This document shows, piece by piece, positions 24,878-34,051 of a stretch of 64,000 bases of DNA. The notes under the pieces are model-generated. The model made no database searches. It was not told where the DNA came from and saw nothing but the letters and a program-made list of their open reading frames with translations. The DNA is from Saprospiraceae bacterium (GTDB lineage Bacteria; Bacteroidota; Bacteroidia; Chitinophagales; Saprospiraceae): positions 1 through 64,000 of the forward strand of contig JADKEB010000016.1 in the NCBI GenBank assembly GCA_016718205.1, given 5' to 3'. The position numbers and the translations under genes were made by a program. How positions within the stretch are numbered: position 1 is the first letter of the stretch; every line of letters starts with the position of its first letter.

Positions 24878-26212
24878 ATGATGTATCGCTTAGAAATATA
24901 TATTATCCCATTTTTATGTCTTGCTTTGTGCTTCCCGATTTCCGTGACTCCGGTATCCGGGCAGGTAGCATATACCAAGACAGATGTGAGAAATATGTTT
25001 CCATCCAATACAAAAAACCTTTGGATCAATTACCTTAGTGGATTGATCGACAACAGACATGCGGCAGATATGATCATTGGTACAGATGGACATACTTGCA
25101 AAGGACTTTATACACTGAGAAGCAGTAATACGACTTTCTTTTTTGATGGACTAAACCAGGATCAAGATCTCAGGCTGGCAGAAATGAACGGAGAGTCCAG
25201 GCTCACGGGATTTATCGATGGTACATATGACGGCACAACCTTTGATGGCTATTGGCAAAATAAGGATAAAAATCTGAGATTTCCCTTCAAATTTTCTTTT
25301 GTTAATGCATTTGAAGATTTTATTCCCGATGCAAGAATTTCAAACCAATGGTTAAGGAACTACAAAGGAACCATGGCTGAAAAATCTTACAACATCCAAA
25401 TCAAAAGAGAGCCTGGTAAATTTATCTGGAAGTACACTGATCAGGCCAATTTACGGGTGTTGAAAGAAACCCAAGCTAAGGGTTTAAGAGTCGAACTGAT
25501 TACTATGGGAATAGACAGCACTATTCTTTCCGACAAATGGATCATGATAGACACATCCAACCTTGACAAAATAGACATCATATATCCCGAAGAAAACGAA
25601 GCAGAAGTTGTATCATCTCTCCAACTGGATGAGTCCGTAGAATTTACGAATTATGCCTATGCTGATTTCCATAGCAGGATGGAATGCATTACACCGCTTA
25701 CCAGAAGCAAAAGGTTTGATACATGGATCAATTCATTCTTTAAAACGTGGCTGGGTGATAACATCAAAAAGTTTAAATCCACCCATCCTGACGAAGCCGG
25801 CAGTAATGAAAGGTGGATGCAAAGTGCCGATGGCTGGATCGAAGTAGAACTTTATGAAAATGATATCATCAGCGGATTGATATATATGCAATCATCACTA
25901 AATACGAAAACGGAAAAAATTCCATTCATCTATGATATCAGATATGGCAAGGAATTAAGACTGCAGGATATTTTTGATAGTAAATTTGACAGCAAAGCAT
26001 ATTTCTACACACTTATACCCGAAATTGTACAAGTATCCAATTGGCATCCGGATGTTAGATCATGGTTTAATAACCAAAGTTTCGGTATAATATGTCTCAA
26101 GGAAACGGGAATATCATTTTCCACACAGTTTAACACTATTTATGGCGAAAAAGAAATCATCATACCATATAAAAAAGTTCGTCAATATCTCAGACCAAGG
26201 TATAATTTTTAA
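24878..26212 (+). CDS. exported protein with RsiV/DUF3298-like C-terminal region, inside the moxR-bat operon
   Basis: Protein of 444 aa with a signal peptide (YIIPFLCLALCFPISVTPVSGQ). The middle is a mixed beta region (GFIDGTYDGTTFDGYWQ). The C-terminal third (about 330-444) resembles the DUF4163/DUF3298 fold of RsiV-like proteins: IPFIYDIRYGKELRLQDIF, then FGIICLKETGISFS and IIIPYKKVRQYL. It starts 4 bp after the moxR stop and ends 18 bp before the DUF58 gene. Such a gene between moxR and the DUF58 gene is not usual in the Bacteroidota operon I know. Start may be 24878 or 24881 (ATGATG); the longer frame to 24800 overlaps moxR. Function unknown. Confidence 0.78.
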   Translation: MMYRLEIYIIPFLCLALCFPISVTPVSGQVAYTKTDVRNMFPSNTKNLWINYLSGLIDNRHAADMIIGTDGHTCKGLYTLRSSNTTFFFDGLNQDQDLRLAEMNGESRLTGFIDGTYDGTTFDGYWQNKDKNLRFPFKFSFVNAFEDFIPDARISNQWLRNYKGTMAEKSYNIQIKREPGKFIWKYTDQANLRVLKETQAKGLRVELITMGIDSTILSDKWIMIDTSNLDKIDIIYPEENEAEVVSSLQLDESVEFTNYAYADFHSRMECITPLTRSKRFDTWINSFFKTWLGDNIKKFKSTHPDEAGSNERWMQSADGWIEVELYENDIISGLIYMQSSLNTKTEKIPFIYDIRYGKELRLQDIFDSKFDSKAYFYTLIPEIVQVSNWHPDVRSWFNNQSFGIICLKETGISFSTQFNTIYGEKEIIIPYKKVRQYLRPRYNF

Positions 26213-26230
26213 TAGTCAACACTGATTCGT

Positions 26231-27103
26231 ATGGATACTACAGAATTGCTAAAAAAAGTCAGGAAGCTGGAGATCAAAACCAAAGATCTGACCAAACACG
26301 TATTTTCCGGCGAATACCATTCTGCTTTTAAAGGTCGGGGTATGGCATTTAGTGAGGTAAGAGATTATCATTATGGTGACGATGTACGCAACATTGACTG
26401 GAATGTAACAGCCAGAACAGGTAGTCCGCATATTAAGATTTTTGATGAGGAGAGAGAACTGACTGTCATGTTGCTCATTGATGTATCGGCATCGGTATAT
26501 TTTGGTACTTCATCGGCATTTAAGAGTGATGTTATAACAGAAATGGCAGCTGTATTATCATTTTCAGCATTGACAAACAATGATAAGGTAGGAGCAATCT
26601 TGTTTTCAGATCACGTCGAAAAATATCTGCCCCCAAAAAAAGGTAAACAAAACATACTTAGACTCATCAGAGAACTGATCAATTTTACCCCAAGTCAGCA
26701 AAAGACCGATATCAGCGAAGCACTGATGTTTCTGAACAATACTCAAAAGAAAAGATCCATAACATTTGTTCTTTCCGATTTTATAGCAGACAACTATGAT
26801 CAGGCTCTAACCATTGCAGCGAAAAAACATGATATCATAGGAGTAAGACTCTATGACAAAAGGGAACAGTCGCTGCCTGATGCTGGATTGATCAATGTGC
26901 AGGACGAAGAGGCAGGCAAAATGCGCATCATTGATACTTCAAATCCCATCGTCAGAGCGGCTTATGAATCTCAATTTAAAAAATCATCGGATAGATTTTC
27001 AAAATACTTTGCATCAGCCAAAAGTGATGTGATCACCATCTCTACCGAAGATGATTATGTAAAAGCATTTCAGGTATTTTTCAAAAGGAGAGCAAAAAGA
27101 TGA
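26231..27103 (+). CDS. DUF58 (von Willebrand A-like) protein
   Basis: Cytoplasmic protein of 290 aa. The DUF58 signature GEYHSAFKGRGMAFSEVRDYHYGDDVRNIDWNVTAR is at about 27-62, followed by a VWA-like fold with the metal site LIDVSASV (DxSxS, about 79-86) and VLSDFIAD. It is the usual partner of MoxR in this operon. The stop overlaps the next start by 4 bp (ATGA), so translational coupling is likely. Confidence 0.92.
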   Translation: MDTTELLKKVRKLEIKTKDLTKHVFSGEYHSAFKGRGMAFSEVRDYHYGDDVRNIDWNVTARTGSPHIKIFDEERELTVMLLIDVSASVYFGTSSAFKSDVITEMAAVLSFSALTNNDKVGAILFSDHVEKYLPPKKGKQNILRLIRELINFTPSQQKTDISEALMFLNNTQKKRSITFVLSDFIADNYDQALTIAAKKHDIIGVRLYDKREQSLPDAGLINVQDEEAGKMRIIDTSNPIVRAAYESQFKKSSDRFSKYFASAKSDVITISTEDDYVKAFQVFFKRRAKR

Positions 27104-28140
27104 TACAGAGTAGAAATATTTTTGCTATATTGTTGTTTTGGTTGCTTCTCACTCCTGATATTTTATATGCTCAGTCAGCATCTTCTGTAAAAATTTCTGT
27201 AGATTCTGCAGGATTAGGCGACCCGGTTTTATTGGACATCAGAGTCGTATTACCTGGGGACAAAACATTTACAGGACTGAATTTTTCGCTTTACAAACAA
27301 ATAAAAAACCAAATCTACCTGCAGGACACCATATCGATGGAAGCACTTGCAGATATCGAAATTCTTTCTTTTGGAGATTGGAAACATGAAGGTATTGAGA
27401 CACCTGTACCAGCTGATAAAATAAAAATAACTCAACAAAGTGGCCAGAATATCATTTCCAATCAAATCACCATTGCTATATATAACACTGGACAATTCAG
27501 TATACCTGCACCCGATCCGATCTTCAAGGAATCTGACAACATCAACACTCCCGGAGAGTCGGCAGTATTAAATATACATCTGCCTCAAAGATTGATGCAA
27601 AAGGATACTGTGATATTCAACCCCATAAAGGATATCATAAGGGAGAAAGCCGATTTTTCGGATTATCTTGTGTATTTATATATCTTAATTGCTTTATTGT
27701 TGATGGCAATAGTAGGGCATTATTTTTATAGATTGAAGCATAAAAAACCAAAAGAAATCCCTAAGATCGAAGAAATCATCATTCCATGCCATGAGAAGGC
27801 TATCATGGAGCTCAGAAAACTGGAAGCTCAACAATTGTGGCAACAAGGACTGATCAAAGAGTATCAATCCGGGCTAACTGACATCATACGAACTTATCTT
27901 ATGGAACGCTATAGCATCAACGCACCTGAAATGACTACAGATGAAGTGATGCGGTCATTGACCAATGCGCTATTTGATAAAAAGTACAATCAGGAGTTGA
28001 TAAACATACTTCAGATAGCTGATCTTGTCAAATTTGCCAAAGCAACCCCTGAAGAAAACATCCATGATTCATTTATGCAAAAGGCAGTATCCTTTGTTGA
28101 AAATACTAAAGAAACCCGGCAAACAGGAAAAGAAATATGA
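27100..28140 (+). CDS. membrane protein of the moxR-bat operon (BatD-like, short)
   Basis: Protein of 346 aa: a signal peptide (about 1-25, ends DILYAQS), a periplasmic beta domain (about 26-185), one transmembrane helix at about 187-208 (LVYLYILIALLLMAIVGHYFY), and a cytoplasmic helical tail. The tail (AIMELRKLEAQQLWQQGLIKEYQSGLTDIIRTYLMERYSI...) resembles the DUF4381-type segment seen in such operons. This position between DUF58 and BatA is normal for the Bacteroidota operon, and it may substitute for the longer BatD. Overlaps both neighbours by 4 bp. Confidence 0.8.
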   Translation: MIQSRNIFAILLFWLLLTPDILYAQSASSVKISVDSAGLGDPVLLDIRVVLPGDKTFTGLNFSLYKQIKNQIYLQDTISMEALADIEILSFGDWKHEGIETPVPADKIKITQQSGQNIISNQITIAIYNTGQFSIPAPDPIFKESDNINTPGESAVLNIHLPQRLMQKDTVIFNPIKDIIREKADFSDYLVYLYILIALLLMAIVGHYFYRLKHKKPKEIPKIEEIIIPCHEKAIMELRKLEAQQLWQQGLIKEYQSGLTDIIRTYLMERYSINAPEMTTDEVMRSLTNALFDKKYNQELINILQIADLVKFAKATPEENIHDSFMQKAVSFVENTKETRQTGKEI

Positions 28141-29147
28141 TCCAATATCTGACAAATCTGCATTTTGCATCACCCTGGTGGCTATTGGCTTTGACCATAG
28201 TTCCGCTATTGATTTGGCTGCAGTATTTTTCAGGAAAAAGTACTCAGCCATTCCTAAAAATGCCGGATCTCAGTGCCCTGGACGGTATTCATTCCTGGAA
28301 AGAAAAAGTACACAAATATCTACCGGTGCTTTTTTTTACAGCATTATCATTATTAATATTGGCACTTGCCAGACCACAATTGAGCTTGAAAGAGGAGAAA
28401 GTCAAGGCAGAAGGAATCGATATCATGCTGGTGATGGATCTTTCCAGCAGTATGCTTTCCAAGGACTTTAATCCTGACCGTCTGGAAGTAAGCAAACTAG
28501 TTGCAAAGGAGTTTGTTGGCAAAAGAGCACATGACCGCATAGGGTTAATAGTATTTTCGGGAGAAGCATTTACACAATGTCCCCTCACGACAGATCACAA
28601 TATAGTTATAGATTTTCTATCGAGCTTACAAGTAGGCATGTTGCAGGATGGAACCGCTATCGGTATGGGCCTCGCCACAGCTGTAAACAGGCTCAAAGAC
28701 AGTAAAGCAAAGTCAAAGATCATCATCCTGCTCACTGATGGAGTCAATAATTCAGGTTACATCAACCCAGTCACCGCTGCGGAGATTGCAGAAAAATATG
28801 ATGTCAGGGTCTATACTATCGCAGTAGGATCGATGGGTCAGGCATTATCACCGATCAATAGGATGAGCAATGGTGAGTACATGTTTGCCATGGCAAGGGT
28901 AGAGATCGATACGGAGTTGCTCAAACAGATTTCTGAAATGACCAAAGGCAAATATTTCAGAGCAGTAGACAAACAAAGCCTTGAAAATATCTATTCAGAA
29001 ATCGATAAACTGGAAAAGACTGAAATTGAAATCAATGTCTACAAAAGATATAAAGATGAGTTTTATATTTTTTTAATAGCAGGTGGCATACTGTTATGTA
29101 TATTTTGGATTTTGAAAGAATTATTGTTGAGGCCATTAAGTTATTAA
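28137..29147 (+). CDS. batA: VWA-domain protein BatA
   Basis: Inner-membrane protein of 336 aa of the Bacteroidota aerotolerance operon. Two N-terminal hydrophobic segments (about 13-30 and 57-77), the VWA domain with metal site VMDLSSSMLSKDF (DxSxS, about 96-108), the DxT-like TDHN / DGTAIGMGLATAVN region and LLTDGVNNSG, and a C-terminal TM helix (about 306-327). The VWA domain is periplasmic or cytoplasmic-facing depending on topology, with MIDAS intact. Stop is 2 bp before the batB start. Confidence 0.92.
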   Translation: MIQYLTNLHFASPWWLLALTIVPLLIWLQYFSGKSTQPFLKMPDLSALDGIHSWKEKVHKYLPVLFFTALSLLILALARPQLSLKEEKVKAEGIDIMLVMDLSSSMLSKDFNPDRLEVSKLVAKEFVGKRAHDRIGLIVFSGEAFTQCPLTTDHNIVIDFLSSLQVGMLQDGTAIGMGLATAVNRLKDSKAKSKIIILLTDGVNNSGYINPVTAAEIAEKYDVRVYTIAVGSMGQALSPINRMSNGEYMFAMARVEIDTELLKQISEMTKGKYFRAVDKQSLENIYSEIDKLEKTEIEINVYKRYKDEFYIFLIAGGILLCIFWILKELLLRPLSY

Positions 29148-29149
29148 CC

Positions 29150-30154
29150 ATGTTCAGATTTGAAAATTCCGATGCTTTTTACTTATTAGTCCTCATACCG
29201 ATGGCGGCGGGGTTGTGGTATTTGGCCAATAATGTAGTAAAAAAACGAAGAAATATCTTCGGATCACCGGCACTTGTGAGTCGATTGATGTTCGGGAAAG
29301 CAGCTTCTCTGATGAGCCTTATTATATGGGCATTTGCATTGTTACTACTGATCATAGCATTGGCTAATCCACAATACGGTATGAAAAAAGAAAAAGTCAA
29401 AGTTGAAAATATTGACATATTCATGGCACTTGATATTTCTGCAAGTATGAATGCGACAGATATCAGCCCATCGAGACTGGAAAAAGCTAAGAGATTTATA
29501 GAACAATTCATACAATCTCGCCAAGGCGACCAGATGGGGTTGATATTATTTGCCGGCGGAGCATATCTGCAGATGCCGCTCACTACCGACTATGCCGCGG
29601 CCCTGTTGTTTGCCAGAAGTGCTACTACTGATATGGCAGGAACGCAGGGTACAGCAATAGGTGCAGCAATAGACCTTGCTACCAGAAGTGTAAAGGAAGA
29701 AAATCAAAGAGCTCTTGTGATCATCTCAGATGGTGAAGATCATGACGACAATGCGACTGATATGACCACAAAGGCCGTTGAGAAAGGCTGGAGTGTATTT
29801 ACTGTGGGTGCTGGAACTGCCGAAGGAAGTTTTATACCATCTATCAATGAAGGTCGTGAAGAATACAAAACAGATGAAGAAGGTAATCCGGTAAAATCTA
29901 TGATCAATAAAGAATTGCTGGATGACATTGCTGAAAAAGGCAATGGTACATCATATCTTTTGGAAAATGATAATAATGTGATCATCAAAGATATCAATGT
30001 ACAACTGAGTAAAATTCATAAAAGAGCTGTAGAAGTCAAATCATTTACAGAATACAGAAGTTTTTACCAATATTTTCTTGCCCTGGCGGTGATTTTATTC
30101 ATTTTCGAATTTTTGAGATCATCCGGTATCATTAAAGTCAAATCAAACGCATGA
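29150..30154 (+). CDS. batB: VWA-domain protein BatB
   Basis: Paralogue of BatA, 334 aa, same layout: TM at about 8-28 and 57-77, VWA domain with FMALDISASMNATDISPSR (DxSxS) and VIISDGEDHDDNA, and a C-terminal TM (about 305-325). I chose the ATG at 29150, 2 bp after the batA stop; the longer frame to 29096 lies inside batA. The stop overlaps batC by 4 bp. Confidence 0.92.
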   Translation: MFRFENSDAFYLLVLIPMAAGLWYLANNVVKKRRNIFGSPALVSRLMFGKAASLMSLIIWAFALLLLIIALANPQYGMKKEKVKVENIDIFMALDISASMNATDISPSRLEKAKRFIEQFIQSRQGDQMGLILFAGGAYLQMPLTTDYAAALLFARSATTDMAGTQGTAIGAAIDLATRSVKEENQRALVIISDGEDHDDNATDMTTKAVEKGWSVFTVGAGTAEGSFIPSINEGREEYKTDEEGNPVKSMINKELLDDIAEKGNGTSYLLENDNNVIIKDINVQLSKIHKRAVEVKSFTEYRSFYQYFLALAVILFIFEFLRSSGIIKVKSNA

Positions 30155-30885
30155 AATATTTCTATCTGATCATCATATTTTTTTTCACCCTTTCGGCAGA
30201 AATATATGCTCAATCGGCCCATAAAAACCTGCGTAATGGTGACATGCTGTATGGCTTTGGAAAATATGCCGAAGCTGAGACGGAATACAGAAAAGCTGAA
30301 ACACAAAAGCCATCACTAAAGTCCACTTTCAATCTGGGAAATACACTCATGAGTCAGGAAAGGTATGAAGAAGCTATCAAAAAATATGAAGATGCCGCAT
30401 CCAAAGCCAATACCAATCAGGAGAAAGCATTAGTTTACCACAATTTAGGTAATGCGCTGTATAAAAAACAGCAATATAAAGAAAGTATTGACGCTTATAA
30501 AAAATCATTGAGATATCAGCCTGATGATATTGAAACAAAAGAAAACCTTGCTTTGGCCCGCAGAGAACTGAAAAAACAGCAAAATCAACAGCAAAAAGAT
30601 AAAAACAATCAGGATCAAAACAAAGATCAAAAAGATCAAAAAGATCAGCAAAATCAAAACAATCAAGAGAATAAAAAAGAAGACAATCAGGATCAGAATA
30701 ACCAAAATCAGGAGCAGCAGGATCAAAATAAAAATAAGGAGCAGCAACCGGCACAAAGTGAGAATAAAATGAGCAAACAGGATGCTCAGAAACTCCTGGA
30801 AATCATGGACAGTGAAGAAAAGAAGGTCCAGCAAAAACTGCGCCGGGTGGATGGAAAGCCGACGAAAGGTAAAAAAGACTGGTAG
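30151..30885 (+). CDS. batC: TPR protein BatC
   Basis: Exported TPR protein of 244 aa. Signal peptide at 1-20 (ends IYAQ). TPR repeats lie at about 22-135 (NGDMLYGFGKYAEAETEYRKA, FNLGNTLMSQERYEEAIKKYEDA, YHNLGNALYKKQQYKESIDAYKKS). A stretch of about 70 residues almost only of Gln, Asn, Asp and Lys follows (about 145-215) and then a basic helix with SEEKKVQQKL. It is the last gene of the operon here: no batD or batE follows, instead alkaline phosphatase converges 69 bp away. Confidence 0.9.
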   Translation: MKYFYLIIIFFFTLSAEIYAQSAHKNLRNGDMLYGFGKYAEAETEYRKAETQKPSLKSTFNLGNTLMSQERYEEAIKKYEDAASKANTNQEKALVYHNLGNALYKKQQYKESIDAYKKSLRYQPDDIETKENLALARRELKKQQNQQQKDKNNQDQNKDQKDQKDQQNQNNQENKKEDNQDQNNQNQEQQDQNKNKEQQPAQSENKMSKQDAQKLLEIMDSEEKKVQQKLRRVDGKPTKGKKDW

Positions 30886-30954
30886 GAATACTGCCCTGTC
30901 TTATATTATTTTATACTCAAGATACATTGCCTTGTGGTAAAGGATTACAAATAG

Positions 30955-32364
30955 TCAAAACTTATTTTCGACATGTGCTACATTGAGTAGAAAAGTGTGC
31001 ATATCGGTGTTTTTCATGAATGGTTTCATTTTTTCACTTCCGGGGCCAAACATAGCCAGTTCTGTAAAGTCAGCAGAATGTTCAGTACCTCCAAAAGCAC
31101 AAGAAGTATGTTCTGATTGATACATGGCATATTCCCTGAAAGGCAATTTGTATTCATTATAAGTACCTTCTGAAGATTGAGCCTGATATTTGTCAAATAC
31201 AAATTTTATTTGGTCATCATTCATTTTATAACCCTGAGCTAAATGGATTCTTTCAACAAGTTCGGCAACAGAACCATCTTTTTGATGCCCCATCAATACC
31301 CAATTATTGGTAAACTTAAAATGAAAGAGTTTTTCAAAATTTTTGTCTGCCTTATCGCCATAATATAATCCGGGGTTGGCGTTTCCATGATCGGAAGTTA
31401 TGATGACCAACGTATTTCGATCTTTTTCAGCAAAGTCGAGGGCTACTTTTATGGCATGATCAAATGCTATCTGATCGTATATGAGACCCGCAGCATCATT
31501 GGCATGAGCTGCCCAGTCAACTTTTCCTCCTTCCACTTGCATGACAAATCCATTTTTATGATCCTTCATCAGGTCTATCGCCTTTTTTGTCATTTCTGCG
31601 ATAGTGGGCACCTTTGCTTCAAAGGCAGGGTCATGCATTCTGTCTAGATCATAAGGTAATCCTTCTTCATCAAATACTCCAAGCACAGGTTTTTTACTAT
31701 CTATAGCCGCCATCGCCGTTTTATCATTGACAACATGATATCCAGATGTACGAAATTCACTATATAAATCGCGTCCATCTTTTCTTTTATCAAAATATTT
31801 GCCACCGCCGCCCAGCATCACATCAAATTTTAGAGCAAGATATTTATTAGCGATTTCTTCCTGATCGCCTCTGGATTTGGAGTTAACACAAAAACCTGCC
31901 GGAGTGGCGTGTGTGATAGGCACTGTGGTGACACAGCCGACTTTTTTCCCGGCCTTTTTGAACTTCTGAAGTATAGGCATATACTCCTCATTATTGAGAC
32001 CGATGTTCAATCTTCCGTTTTTCACTCTTACACCTCCACCCCATGATGAAGACGCCGCGGCACTGTCTGTGATGACAGAATTGGCAGATGCCATATCCAT
32101 CAAGCCTCTGTTTACTCTGTTGTTCCTGTATAGATCCAACCAATGACTACCTCTGCCTTCTTTCATCCTCAAAAACACATCGGCCATATTGAGCGTACCC
32201 GAACTCATCCCATCACTGACCATAAAAATGATATTTTTGGCTTTTTTACCCTTCTCTAAGGCAAAATCTTCCACATTGGGTGGAGAAAATGCCATACCAG
32301 GAAGAATGAAAGATGATGAAGCCAAACCGATAGAAGTGTTTTTGAAAAAATCCCTGCGTTTCAT
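30955..32364 (-). CDS. alkaline phosphatase (PhoA-type), twin-arginine signal
   Basis: Secreted phosphomonoesterase of 469 aa. N-terminus KRRDFFKNTSIGLASSSFILPGMA carries a Tat-type RRxFF motif and hydrophobic stretch. Metal and nucleophile motifs: IIFMVSDGMSSGT (metal Asp), the nucleophile region VITDSAAASS, VTTVPITHATPAGF, MQVEGGKVDWAAHAND (metal Asp/His), VIITSDHGNANPG, and a His near TEHSADF. Length is typical. Expression may depend on phosphate, but no site was seen. Shares strand with the EamA transporter 28 bp upstream. Confidence 0.93.
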   Translation of the reverse strand: MKRRDFFKNTSIGLASSSFILPGMAFSPPNVEDFALEKGKKAKNIIFMVSDGMSSGTLNMADVFLRMKEGRGSHWLDLYRNNRVNRGLMDMASANSVITDSAAASSSWGGGVRVKNGRLNIGLNNEEYMPILQKFKKAGKKVGCVTTVPITHATPAGFCVNSKSRGDQEEIANKYLALKFDVMLGGGGKYFDKRKDGRDLYSEFRTSGYHVVNDKTAMAAIDSKKPVLGVFDEEGLPYDLDRMHDPAFEAKVPTIAEMTKKAIDLMKDHKNGFVMQVEGGKVDWAAHANDAAGLIYDQIAFDHAIKVALDFAEKDRNTLVIITSDHGNANPGLYYGDKADKNFEKLFHFKFTNNWVLMGHQKDGSVAELVERIHLAQGYKMNDDQIKFVFDKYQAQSSEGTYNEYKLPFREYAMYQSEHTSCAFGGTEHSADFTELAMFGPGSEKMKPFMKNTDMHTFLLNVAHVENKF

Positions 32365-32392
32365 TTTAATGGTTTAAGGTGCAAATATATTA

Positions 32393-33301
32393 CTATTTTG
32401 GTTTTGTGTTAAAACTTATCATAACACCACAAATTATTATTAAAAATATTCCTGAAAGACTCAGTGCATCTGGAAAGGCATCTCCCAGAAATGTTCCTAA
32501 AATTACAGAAAATACTATATTGCTGTATCCCACTGCCGCAATAACTCCTGTTTTTTGATAAGAAAATGCTTTGGTGAGATAAATCTGGCCTATCAGGGCT
32601 GCAAGACCCATAAGAAGTATCACAATGTAATCAAGCCCAATTGGTATATCAATATCAGATATTAAAAAATCAAAATGTCCAGGTTCCATCCATTGTCCCA
32701 GCAACATTGAAAAAACAGGCAGCACAATACCTGATGCCATAAATGATAAAATAATAGAACGTTGATCATAAAATTGACTTAACTCTCTGATGCTAAGATA
32801 AGCCATACCTGTCATCAATGCATTTGACAGCCCTACCAGGTGATGTTTTGTAGTCAATAATGAGATATCAACTGATGGAATAAAAATCAAACATATGCCA
32901 AAAAATCCTAAAAATACAGCAACCCACTCTTTAACATTAAGTTTTTCTTTGAAATACCAGGCTGCAAATAACGACAAAAATACCGGATATGATTGCTGGT
33001 AGGTTATGGAAATCGCCAGACCAATATTGGAAATGCCATAAAAAAAGGAATACAACGCCAATGTTCCGATGACTCCTCTGAAAAGTAAAACCCATGGTTT
33101 GCCACCAATCTGGACAACGGGTACTTTCCACATAGAGTAAAGGATAAATCCAACTCCTATCAGATTTCTAAAAAAGACGAGCTGAACCGGATTGATATCA
33201 TCCCGCAAGTACCTCGCGCATGCTCCCGTCAATGCAAAGCTGAAGGACGCAATGAGCATATAAAAGATTCCTTGGTTTTCTCTATTGCTGGCAATATTCA
33301 T
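32393..33301 (-). CDS. EamA-family drug/metabolite transporter
   Basis: Inner-membrane protein of 302 aa with about ten hydrophobic helices in two repeats, the EamA pattern: TM1 FYMLIASFSFALTGACARYL, TM2 PVQLVFFRNLIGVGFILYS, AIMVLFRGVI-like WVLLFRGVIGTLALYSFFYGI, YQQSYPVFLSLFAAWYFKEKL, and the second half ending VGYSNIVFSVILGTFLGDAF. Family members export amino acids, nucleotides or other metabolites; the substrate cannot be read from sequence. 28 bp upstream of alkaline phosphatase, possible co-transcription. Confidence 0.92.
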   Translation of the reverse strand: MNIASNRENQGIFYMLIASFSFALTGACARYLRDDINPVQLVFFRNLIGVGFILYSMWKVPVVQIGGKPWVLLFRGVIGTLALYSFFYGISNIGLAISITYQQSYPVFLSLFAAWYFKEKLNVKEWVAVFLGFFGICLIFIPSVDISLLTTKHHLVGLSNALMTGMAYLSIRELSQFYDQRSIILSFMASGIVLPVFSMLLGQWMEPGHFDFLISDIDIPIGLDYIVILLMGLAALIGQIYLTKAFSYQKTGVIAAVGYSNIVFSVILGTFLGDAFPDALSLSGIFLIIICGVMISFNTKPK

Positions 33302-33373
33302 GAATAGAATAGAAAAGAATGATCAAGAAGAATAAATAATTTTCACGTTTCATGTATAATTTTGGAAAGAAAA

Positions 33374-34051
33374 TCAGAAAAGTACAACAGGCCGGCTGAT
33401 GATGTTTTTATTTCTTTCTATTGACAAAAAATACATTCCTTTATCAAGGTGATTGATTTGTATTTTTTCTATATTTTCAGAAAAATTATTTCCTTCGTAA
33501 ACTGATAATCCAAGAATATTTGAGAGCTTGATTTTATCACCTTCTTCTAATCCTTCGATGAAAATAAATTCTGAAGCTGGTAATGGATAAATTTTAAGTA
33601 GATGGAAAATATTATCATTCGTGGAGGTCAATACATTCGATTTTCCGGGGGTAGCCATGTTGAGTGGTACTATTGGTCCGATACCATCAGGGTATCGACC
33701 ATAGGATTTATTTGTCTCAGTAAGGCCAAAGCTGAAGGAATCTATTGCTGCAAAGTTGTTTGCCTTGCTATCGAAAATGCCTATAAACTCACCTGATTTA
33801 CTCAGTTTAAAGTTGCTGTGATTGTTTCCTTGTTCCTGATCTTCATCGGCCCAAATCAATAAAAACTGACCAGGACTCAAGGAGATGTCCGGCATTTTCC
33901 ACTTATCAGGTGACAAGGCCTTGTCTGTAAGATATTTATCTCCCAAAAATACAGATTTATTGTCTGCATTATATATCTCAATCCAGTCTTCAAATTCACC
34001 GGCATTATCAGCAATGGTGGTATTTTCTGCCATAAACTCATTTACAATCAA
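33374..34051 (-). pseudogene. lamin-tail plus T9SS sorting domain, 3' part of a split CotH gene
   Basis: Reading frame of 225 aa beginning at a TTG that overlaps the TGA of the CotH frame. Residues 1-110 are a lamin-tail (LTD) domain: VNEFMAENTTIADNAGEFEDWIEIYN, then LSPGQFLLIWADEDQ and SFGLTETNKSYGRYPD. The C-terminal 80 residues form a type A T9SS sorting domain (LLKIYPLPASEFIFIEGL ... DKGMYFLSIERN). Such a piece has no signal of its own and would be secreted only as the tail of the CotH protein; in the frame just upstream VQFYPGNNAVPKLIVNEF continues the same domain, so this is the separated C-terminal half. Confidence 0.75.

Noticed and set aside
30505..30834. Leu/Ile-rich 109-codon frame on the minus strand
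   Set aside because: Antisense of the Gln/Asn/Asp/Lys low-complexity part of batC, which gives a false membrane-like look.
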